A DNA stretch of 14,489 bases from Phoronis ovalis (Eukaryota; Phoronida; Phoronidae). Location: positions 1 to 14,489 of the forward strand of contig JAOXYB010032053.1 of the NCBI GenBank assembly GCA_028565635.1, in the 5' to 3' direction. The number at the start of each line of letters is the position of its first letter. Positions within the stretch are counted from its first letter, which is position 1. Positions 1 to 10,200 of the stretch are shown here, one piece after another. The notes under the pieces are model-generated. The model was not told where the DNA came from, searched no databases, and worked only from the letters and a program-made list of their open reading frames with translations. A program made the translations under genes and the position numbers.

Positions 1-70
1 TACAATCTTCAATAAAAACAAAGAACTTTTATTCAAAGAAGTCAGTACCAAACTTAAGTAAAAATAACAT

Positions 71-166
71 TGTTGACATCAATTTATCTTGAACTCCCCC
101 CCCCCCTCCCCATGTCAACAATTGTCAAACTACTTCAAACCCCCTACCCCCCTATTTTGTTGACAT
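71..166. repeat. Short inverted/direct repeat cluster around a C tract
   Basis: ttgttgacat at 71-80 and 157-166 is the reverse complement of atgtcaacaa at 112-121, and a C-rich tract lies between (97-111). The same word atgtcaacaa recurs at 605-614, just after a second C tract. This may be the border of a small repeat element. Confidence 0.45.
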
Positions 167-360
167 AATTAATGGATGTCCCCAAAAGCAAATTGACCCT
201 ATGGATTTTTTTTTGGAGGTACATTGTCTTAATATTCGATATATTTAGAGAGACTTACTGATTATACCTACTGGTTATAAAGTTCAATGCACTTATTATT
301 ATATTATAATTATTATTATTTAATATATTATGTAGGGAAGTGTAACAGCTGAGTATGTCC

Positions 361-432
361 AGGACTAGGGTATGGGACAGGACTAGGGTATGGGACAGGA
401 CTAGGGTATGGGACAGGACTAGGGTATGGGAC
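361..432. repeat. Minisatellite, 18-bp unit, four perfect copies
   Basis: The unit aggactagggtatgggac is repeated head to tail at 361-378, 379-396, 397-414 and 415-432 with no mismatch. Perfect identity indicates recent expansion. The length of 18 keeps frame, but nothing around it suggests coding. Confidence 0.97.
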
Positions 433-559
433 ATAGACTGCTACTAAACTTTGAGCATTTTAAACTTTTTGGATTGATACCTGTTTGTAGAAAACTTGCT
501 AATTGAATTATGCGGCACATACCTATGTGCAAAAACCATAAGTTCCCCCTGCCCCTTTT

Positions 560-575
560 CCCCCCCCCCCCCCCC
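560..575. repeat. Poly-C tract (16 C)
   Basis: Uninterrupted run of C within a wider pyrimidine stretch from 545. Such runs are prone to length error in sequencing. Confidence 0.9.
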
Positions 576-3029
576 GCTACCCCTGGCTAAGATGGCTAAT
601 CCCGATGTCAACAACCAAATGTTGCTAGTTTTGAAAGGATTACAGGACATGAAACACTTTCAAGAACACTACCTTATAGGGAAAAAAATTATTTTAATTG
701 CAGCTGTTGTTATATATTGCATCTTTATGATATGTATTTATTTAATATTATAGCAGTAACCTTGAGACACTTAGCCCCTTCCAATCAAAATACACTAATT
801 GAACTAATGGTATTATGTATTTAATGACTATGTGTATCATTTTTATGTACAGTGTACATTTTAACAAAAAAATCAAATTAAAGGGTATTCCTTTTGGGAA
901 ACAGTAAAACTCTGAAATGTGTCTGAATTTAAGGATTGTTGCTTGTGGTATTGACCGCAATAGAATATTGTCAACTCGTTATTTTTGCAAAAAAATGATA
1001 GAAAAAGAGAGAGTATGCTATGTAGAATAATGCAAACTTGTATATTAAAATGCCATAGTGGGTATAGGATTGTGGGATATGGCAAGATACTAAGATGGGT
1101 GAGATGCCTAGTAATGCCTTTATGTAATTGTCCAATAAGATTAACAGATACCTATTAGTTAATTTTTATATCTGTATGTACCTGCAGTCTCTATATATTA
1201 ATATACTTAATGCAACATACAGAACTTGAAGGAAGGTAATAAGGGGGCTGGTATCAGGAATATACTTATAAATCAAAGTGATAATCAGTTATATACAGAT
1301 ATCATTAGATGTGGCACAAGTGTTATGACTACCACATAGTTTAACTTCCTTAAATAACAAGATTTTCTTAAGATAGCTTATCATGATGCTCTGATTCTGA
1401 TTACTTTTTACTCCCTATTTTCATTGAGATTGAGGGTCACCATGTGTGTGATCTGTCAAAAAATATAGTCATGTGTGATAGAAATACCAGCTATTCTATT
1501 TCGTGCAAAAGTTAGGTCCTAAAAATTTGTTTCATAGTAAACATTCAAAATACTGCTGTAAGCCATAGTACATAGGGCCATGTACCTGTACATCTGTACT
1601 TTCACCCGTCTTAAGTAGTAAATGTATGAAGAAAGTATTGTAGACTATTAAAAAAAATTTATTGATTCTAAAAACAAAATCTTAAGGACATTATTACTAA
1701 CAAATAGGTACATGTATGTGTAGTGTGTGTGTGTTCTACAAAGATTGTCCCAATATAACAGTTTAACTACTGGTTACTTTTCAACAAAAGAGTACCAGTC
1801 TAAGGGAATGATTAAAGAAAACATTGCACTAAGCAAGGGGACACGCCCCAACAGTCTGTTCTGCATGGAAAGACAGCTCTATAAACTTGATCACACTTCA
1901 AGCTATCTAAATTACTCATTTGTTGAATATAGATAAATTTTATTATGAGGAACATGTTTGTTAGATGGATGTAATTTTCGGGGAAACGTGCTACATGCAT
2001 GAGGAAGTATATATACGAAATGTGACATTAAAAGGTTTCTGTGCTTACCTGTTGTGACATTTATGTGTCCTGAATAACTTACACAAGATAACAATTAGAC
2101 TCTTGACTTTATGGAAATAGAATTTGAATCTGAATGACAATGTGTGACAAACTGTCTTTTGTACTTAAAATGTGCATAAAACAATTCTTAGGTAACCTTT
2201 TTTTGCATATTAAAGGCAAGTTATTATAAGAATTCAGTTAATTTTCCCTGACTTAATAATCATCGAGTTGTAAATTAAAAGTGTGATTTTGATAAATTGT
2301 TCACTTGATTCTATAAATTTTTAAAATAAATGACCATGCTAAAATAATTTTTTGATGCTTTAAATACAGCTATATGACTGTAAAAGCAACCATTTCAAAT
2401 ATTTGAAGGAAATCCAATGTGAATAATTATGTATTATTTGTATACCTATTGATGTACCAGTGTATTGAGACAGGCACAATACAATTCAACTCAAGGCTGC
2501 TTTCAAATAGAACAAACATAAGACTCAATTATTCCTGTAGAAAGTTTTCATGTTTTGTGTATCATGTTTTCGTATTAACTTTTTGACGTAATGTATCATG
2601 AATTGCTGAATAATATGCTTGCCTTGGAGACAATTCAGATTGATCAAAAGTGTTAACGTCATTATACTTCTTCCTAGAATCTAGTCCTGAAAAAATTTCC
2701 TGCCATTTAAAACTAGTCAAATATCTGTTTTAACTTGGCAGTGTGAAAAATGTGACATTTTGAAATATGGTAGGTTAAGCCACAGATTTCGTGGGAATTG
2801 CATAGTGGTAGCATGAGGGAAGGTATAAGATTAGGACTTGCTTTCCTATGTACCTCTATTAAAAAGAGCTTCAGTGTGTTCAGAACTGCCAGTGAGTGTT
2901 TCAACTTGGAACAAAATTATAACTGTTGACTAGCACAACTGTGGACAAATAAAACCATGGTGATATTTCATAGAGGTTACTTATGCTGTTCAATCACATA
3001 TGTACAAACAAGCAACCCATTTTTTCTTA

Positions 3030-3610
3030 CAATTTTGAAACCTCAATATCTCAGAAAAGCTTTGACCTATGGGTGCCAAACTTAGGGTCAGGCTCAATAG
3101 GGAGAGTGAAGAGCAAAAATGGGGTTCGAGGTCAACTTGTGATCAGTAGATCCAATTTTTAAAATTTCGTGAAATATTCAAAACTGATAGTAATAAGCTA
3201 TGTTGTAACTCTGGAACAACTGGTATTACATGCTTGTGGTTTGACATGTGACATCCCTTGGGTGGGTAAAAAGGTCAAAATTTTAAAATAGTAATTATAT
3301 AAAAGTTCCAAAAATGATGTTTGTCATTTAAAGGTCATCTAGGGTCATTGTGAGGTCCAAAGGAAAAAGGAATTCTTGTTCAAAAACTAAAGTTAAAAGG
3401 TCATTTAGAGGTTATCTGAGTTGACTTTGAGGTCAAAAAGTCTTAATGTTGCAAAACGGAAGATTTTATGTAATGTATGAAACTTATAATGGGCTGTGTT
3501 CTAACACATTGTTGAGGTCAAGGGACCGACTATTCATGTGTGTGTGTGTGTGCGTACGTGCGTGTATGTGCATGCAACCTGGCCTTTGCCAAAGACGCTT
3601 TTAGTTGTAC
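3030..3610. repeat. Probable interspersed repeat rich in AGGTCA words
   Basis: This stretch differs in texture from its surroundings. AGGTCA occurs exactly at 3129, 3272, 3332, 3398, 3430 and 3515, with GGGTCA at 3085 and 3342, and it closes with a TG microsatellite and a G+C-richer end (ggcctttgccaaagacgc). From memory, sequences of this style are common dispersed repeats in mollusc genomes. The boundaries are estimates. Confidence 0.4.
3537..3575. repeat. TG microsatellite with degenerate tail
   Basis: (TG)8 at 3537-3552 is followed by an interrupted alternating purine-pyrimidine stretch (tgcgtacgtgcgtgtatgtg) to about 3575. Confidence 0.9.
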
Positions 3611-4053
3611 AGTGGCTTAAGTGGACTTACATATAAGTAGTTAGATTAGTGTTTCTTTAAGTAGTTAGTTTTGTACATGATCACCATGTCTATGATGTAT
3701 TAGTATAATAAAATTTATTCTTATGACATTCGAGACTTCTAAAGTACTTGTGTATCAGTGCTATACTAATCAGACAAATGTAAACTAATATTAATTTTGT
3801 TATGAAGAGTCTTATTTTATTGTCTTTTGCATTATATCCATGAAGTGAACAACACCACGTGAAAGTACCAAGCTCTAGTTTAAAATTTATTTTTCAGAAT
3901 AAAGAGGAAACAATATATTGTAGTAATAATAAGCCATTGGTTGTTTCCATGTATGTGGAATTAGTGGTTTGTAACACATAGACAAATAGGTTTTGTGAGC
4001 CACAATTATTTTTTTTATTAATTTTGCTCATGATATTATTTTGTATATTTCAG

Positions 4054-4260
4054 CTTCTTGGTGTTGGTATCCTTGCAATAGGAATATGGGCGTGGACTGA
4101 GAAAGACATGTTCGCGAACATCGGAAAGATTGCCTCAGGGGGTGGCGGCTTCATTGTAGATCCAGCACTCATCTTTATCATTGTGGGAGCAGTTGTGTTT
4201 ATCATCGGATTTACAGGATGCATTGGTGCGCTAAGGGAGAATACGTGTCTTCTACTTATC
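4054..4260 (+). CDS. Tetraspanin exon: end of TM1, small loop, TM2, inner loop (first visible coding exon)
   Basis: The 207-nt exon is bounded by acceptor ttgtatatttcag (ends 4053) and donor GTAAGT at 4261. It encodes 69 residues in phase 0. It starts inside TM1 (LLGVGILAIGIWAW), continues with a short extracellular loop carrying an unusual Gly run (ASGGGGF), then TM2 (PALIFIIVGAVVFIIGFTG) and the conserved inner loop GCIGALRENTC, whose cysteines are typical palmitoylation sites in tetraspanins. The frame is also open upstream into the intron (TTG/ATG at 4024-4032), but that stretch is the pyrimidine-rich acceptor and lacks the expected N-terminal residues, so it is not taken as a start. Confidence 0.95.
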
Positions 4261-7200
4261 GTAAGTTATTGCTGCCAGAATAAGGTGTAAGCTTAAATGT
4301 TTAGAAGCTGTGAACATTTCATAAAGCTATTTTAAAACAACTAAATCTGAATCAGAATTGCCTGCAAAAATCTTTGGTTTTATAAATAAATGAGCCTTTT
4401 AAACCTAGGAATGATATCTTTTAAGTGCTAAGAATTCAATTTTTATTTTCTGTGTTTTAAAATTTTGCTCCTTGAACTTACACTGAAAATATGGTTTTAG
4501 TGCAAACACAGGTTTCCCTATTCATCTGGATTACCAGTGACAAATACAAACTGTTTCTTCCTGGTGTATTTCATTTATTTAGTGATGTATCATGTGCTGA
4601 TGGAAGTCACCCATTGTTACACTTGATTTGACACACTAGTTATATGTGTTGTGAGTGGGTGTAGTACTCTAGTTTACAGTTTGTGATTCCTATTGATTTG
4701 TAAAACACAAAATAATGTTACACTTTGTTGTATCAAACACAATAAAAGCAACCTTGTTAAGATCTGTAGCTTATAATTTGAACCTATCATTATTTTTGCA
4801 TTGAAATACTGTACAGCTGATTGAATCTGTTTGAAAAGGGTTTGCCAAGTATGAGTAAATTTTAATCTGTACAAGCTGGTTTCATCTTGTTGTTAATTTC
4901 TAATATTAAATAGCATTTTTTTTGTAATTATACTCTTTGACTGAAGTGTGCTGACTGTTCCCATTGCTTGGTTACCAATATACTATAGTCAGTTTTAAGG
5001 AAATTGATTTTTGTTTTGTTATCATTGAAAATTTCTGATGTCTGTTGCTTTTAAATATTTTATCAAACAGACAAAATAAACATGAAAGCTAACTAATATT
5101 TTGGGATATCATTATATAATTTTAATGATAAAGTTGATATTAATTTGACTGAGAGGTGAGAAGTAACTTATCATCCTGTTTTTAATAGCAGGTGATTACA
5201 AGTTAACAAGGTCTGACCTTCACTTTCATGAATGTAGAGACTACAATGAAAGCTTAGGTGCTTTTCATTGAGTATCAAAGACATAAAACATACTCAAATT
5301 TGCAATACCCAGTATAGATCCAAATACACTAAAAAATAAGGAACTGTGTCCAAGTATACATAGCTCACATAAATCTGGTTCTTACAGAATATGCAAATTA
5401 TTTTGTACCTTTGCAGTCATTTAATTATGTAGGTAACTAGTGAATTAAACCACATCATTTAAATCTCTGATTATCATAACCTGACTAATGTTTTATCTTT
5501 CAGTTCTGTATTTGCCTGGGTGTTATTTTCTTCGGTGAGTTGGCTATTGGTGTGTTGGGATTTGTTTACCAGGACTGGGTAAGTTTACTGAAAAGTATAG
5601 TTCAGCTATCGTTCTGTGGGATTTATCTCTTGTACATTTTTACCTCTGCCAGTCATTCTAGGCAGAACAGTAATGTTCTTGTTCTTTGTGCTTTTGATAG
5701 CAGAAGTAAAATTCTGTATCCAAGTATCACAACATTGCCTCATCATTTTGTAGTCTTATTTTTTTAACTTAAGAGATTTGAATATATAAAGTGAATATGT
5801 CCAAATATTTAAAAAAGCAAATGTTAAAATGGTAACATTACTATTATTTGTTATGTTAAGTGAAAGTTGCATTTCTGGTTGTAATTGTTTTTAGCTGAAA
5901 GCAGAGATTTCAAAACAGTTACGTACCTACATTAAGGTATACAGGGATGATCCTGATCTACAGAATCTGATTGACTGGGTACAAGAATCATGGGTAAGAT
6001 ATCAAATAATTAAGAAAGCAATAATACTTGTAGTAGTGACTCATTATTTTGGTCCTTATTAGTACTGAAAGCTCATGCAAACAGAACTTTGTGTACATAA
6101 ACATTATAGTAATTTTAATGCTTTTATTATGCCCATCGCACATAGTGCATAGGCATATACGCATAGGCTATCCGTATTCGTTGTTCTCATTTTCCTCATA
6201 TGTAACACTTTCTTTGTCTTGCGATATTAGCTTCGTTTTCAGTACAGTGTAAACACGGGTCAAAGTACAGGTCGGTAATAATTTTGACTTTGATTATCTC
6301 CAATATGGCTGACTGGCAGCCGTGTTTGTTCCTGAGTAGGTACATCACATTGAGCCACGAGCTAGTAAGACGAAGCATTGATTGGGCAATTTGAAGATAA
6401 ATTTATGAAGGCCATAGGACTGGACGATTCAAAGATGGATCATGAAGATCATAGGTGGTTGGATGTATTAGGCAAGATGCGATTTCAGAATGGCCTTGAA
6501 AATTGGGTCAAATTACCATTCAGATATTCAATATATTGTATCTGGTGCTTTGCTTTTCTTATTCTTCAAAAATTGTGCTGTCCAGCTAGGAATCTTGGCT
6601 ACAAACCATACGAGACACCATGTGATCACAGGGATATGATGGGCATCTGATATTACAAATGTCTTGTCTAGCACTCTTATGCCCGAAATGACTGTATGCT
6701 GTCCTGATAATTTAGTCACTTAAGCGCAATATGTCAAAACTATTGTTCATCCTGTGTTACACGTTTTATTTCAGCTGAAATGTTGTGGGGTGGAAAATGC
6801 TGCTGACTGGGATGAAAACATATACTTTAATTGTTCATCGCCAAGTCGAGAGGCATGCGGTGTGCCTTTCTCATGTTGTGCTGTACCAAATGTAAGTACC
6901 TTACCTGGAATTCATCTGTTATTCAAATATTTGTTCAGATAAATTTTTTTTCTTCAAAACGTTTCTGCTTGATAGCGACAATCAGTGGTGATCTCTGTAG
7001 AATGACATGTTTGCTTATAGAGAGTACTGTGTGATTGGCCTATTCCAAAAGCTTCACTGCGTTGTTTAAAAATCAGGGTTTGCCCATGGTTACTTCATTT
7101 TATGTATATTTTTAATCATTCTCAGTTTAATGCATTCTTACTTGTGACTCCTCAGGCAAAGTATATGCTCAACTATTGTATACCACTTGCCAATTTGTTC

Positions 7201-10200
7201 TTGGAGACTTAGTATTAGATCATCTGAAAGTAATTCTGACCACTGACACATGCATTGTGTTGTTATTTAGCCTCTGCCCGAGGGATACATTGTTAACATG
7301 CAGTGTGGTTATGACGCAAGAAAAGAAGGTACTCCTGTAAGTATATCTGGTTACCTGAGTTAAAAAAACTTTGGTTTCGCCTTCCTCTCACTTTCAGTCT
7401 GAATTACTTGCAAACCTTCAGTTTTAAAGGAATCCGTAAAGTCCTGAAGATTTTTAGTGCCTCATACTGGTGGCAATAATCATCTGTTTTATAATATTCT
7501 TTGTTGTATATATAGCCTTTGTAAGTTTAATTCCTATTATAGTAATTTGTTTATGAGTTTTTCACTGAAAATATTTATTATCTACTATCTCCCTTCTAAC
7601 TCACCTGTACTGTAATGTTTTACAAAACAAATTACGAAATGTAGCAATAAACCTGAGATGAACCACATTCTTCATCATAAGAAGCTATCTTAAACATGTA
7701 AGATGTAGTGATAAAAGTTTAGCCATAAATGGGATACTTGTAACAAGGCTAAACAGTTTTTTGTAGTTACCATGTTCATCTAAGATGTCAAGAAATAGTA
7801 GTTTTCAACCATACTTGCATCTCAAAATGAATAGCTTTAACAATTCTGTGCAACTTAGTTTTGTTTCTTTAGTCTATAAATGTGTTGTTTTATTTTGTTA
7901 TACATTGCTAGAGAAATTAGAAAATAATTTAAAATTCTTTGGTAAATGTTCTGTAATCTGTAAAAGTTGGATGATAATATAGACTTATGTCCACTAATAG
8001 ACTATTTGCATGAACTTGGTGAAGCCACCATTCTCAGACCCAAACGAACCCAGCATGTCGCATTCTGTGAATCTTATGTTCTTTGATCTAAGAAAATACC
8101 CTCCTTTTTGTGAGCATATCAATACATAAACAATTATTTATTAAATTTTTTTATTTTGTTAGATTTTCACCGGTTAAACCTTTTCACAAGTTTTATGTAT
8201 AACTAAAGGATGCCAGTATTGAAAGGGTCTGACTGTATTGCCCTCAACTGCATGCAAATAGTCTATTAGTAAATGTTCTGTAATCTGTAAAAGATAATAT
8301 AGACTTATGTCCTGGAATTATTATTGCCACTTTCAGGATGATATTGGCTATATTAGCTATACTAAATTTTATTGTGTATTATATTTATTATTTTTATTCT
8401 AGTCCGCATACTATACAACAGGTTGTATAGATGCTGGGGTAGATTGGTTGAACGCTAACTTAATTCCTGTAGCTGGTGTTGCTGTGGGTGTGGCTGTATT
8501 ACAAGTAAGTACAGATGTTTCAGTGCATAAAATTCTGAACAAATTTAGGATAAAATCATCTAGCTTTCTGGGACTTTGGAAGAGCTTAGGTAGCTGTCTG
8601 TGTCAAATTTTAAAAAACCCTGTACTTTGTAAATTTCTAGTTTTGCTACCACAGTTATTATATAAAACATGATTGCTGTTTCTAAACATAAAATGCTTTG
8701 TTTAATGAACAGACATAGTAAATTAGTAAGAGTGTAATTTTCATTTTATTGGCAAAATATTTGACCTTAAACACAAATATTATATTGTTATACACATGCA
8801 TTTTTAATGTGTGATGCTAACATTTGATTTGATCAATATCCATGTTATGCTTTGTTTCTTTTATGAGAAACACTAGTAATGTTCCTGTTTAAGAGATGAT
8901 TTTAATACCTGATCCACACTATGTTATTCTGGATTTTGATGCTTGTAGAGTACATGCTTTTAAAATCCTCTTTCAACATAAACCTGCATGTATTTTACAA
9001 TGCCCTTGAATGTTCACTTGTCCGTCACAAAATTGATTGAACTCAAATGCCTCAAACAGGCTTAGTGTTATATTGTGTTCTATATGCCTCATGATTTCGA
9101 GATTTGCAGCTGTTAAAGTATTTTTTTTCTTGGTAATGGTTTTAGCTGCTTGGAATTGTATCATCTTGTTCATTACGGAGTTCAGTCCAAAAGTTGTATG
9201 ATTAATATGCAACACTTTAATCGAGAGTAAGAATACCTGTTGTGGGTTGTCTATCTGAACTATTGATGGCCTTAGTTATAGTGTTATCCACAAGTAGTTC
9301 ATTGAGAAGCTAAGAGGTACACAAATTGACAAAAAAGAAACAGTTACCTTTGGAATCAAAATTATGACTAGCTCTAAAGTATCAAGAATATTGCGACTAT
9401 TTAATCAAATATATGAAACAAAGGAACGATAAAGCTTTTAATCAAAGATTTCAATGTCATCATGGCAAGCAGTGGCCTCTGGTGGGGATAGTAAATGATA
9501 ATGTCGAAGCTTTGATTGTAGGTAATTTAGTTTGTTTTGTAGTTGTTTCTGTAATTTTAATTTATACTTTTACCAAATTGAAGAGAATATTCGTAAGCTC
9601 TCTATAAAACATGTGGAAAACAGTATGTTATAGGGTATATGTGATAACATGTGTATCCAAAATATGTTAGAAAACATCTAATGAGTAGTAATTTTAATCT
9701 AAACATAACTGTTGTTCACCAGTGTCACTTGGTTTTGTAGCTGCTGGGAATTTGTTTTGCTAGTTCTTTACGAAGTTCAATTATTAGACAAATAGAATTG
9801 CAGTCTCGTCATAGATAAGAGTAAGAAGATGTAGATTGTGTTGTCTAAACTTACTGTTGTATCAAGGAATCATTAGTCCTTGAATAGAATTTTATTTGTT
9901 ATCTTTGTACCTGTCCATGATTTCTTTTTTATAATAATTCACTAGATATGAGATTCAGTTATTTATGTGATACGTACTGCACCCATTTACTCTGTTTACA
10001 CTAGATGTGAACTATGCACAAGCTTCGTTTTTGTGAACTTACTATTGTTTGTAACGAGATGCAAGCTTGTGGTGTCATTATTTGGTATGTCACATATAGC
10101 TAATGTATCAACAAATCATGCTCGGCCACTATATCACGAGTTGCACTTTCGTTGAAAACAGTAGTAATATTTACTGAAGCTATATTACCTGGATTTCTTT

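Larger units (their letters stand above)
1..4053. other. Non-coding upstream / first-intron sequence
   Basis: No exon encoding the expected tetraspanin N terminus (a KY...F..N..FW-like stretch ending in a phase-0 GT donor) was found here, so this is probably part of a long first intron, or intron plus flank. Open frames are short and unconvincing. The only structured parts are the C tracts, the minisatellite and the AGGTCA-rich repeat listed separately. About 640-3000 is AT-rich and I see nothing supportable in it. Confidence 0.5.
7337..8402 (+). other. Tetraspanin intron (1066 nt) carrying a small inverted-repeat element
   Basis: Starts GTAAGT and ends ATTCTAG, phase 0. It contains the element at 7993-8270 and its flanking duplication. 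The rest is plain AT-rich sequence. Confidence 0.9.

Noticed and set aside
3117-3135. ggggttcgaggtcaac resembling a tRNA/SINE B box
   Set aside because: No matching A box or cloverleaf could be found upstream, and the sequence belongs to the AGGTCA-rich repeat.
4024-4053. Open frame upstream of the first visible exon as a possible start
   Set aside because: The bases form a normal pyrimidine-rich acceptor ending in CAG and the predicted residues do not match a tetraspanin N terminus.
8570-8672. FLGLWKSLGSCLCQ in the sequence after the TM4 exon, faintly like a terminal exon
   Set aside because: No acceptor gives this frame in phase 0. It is only reachable by reading through the strong donor at 8505.
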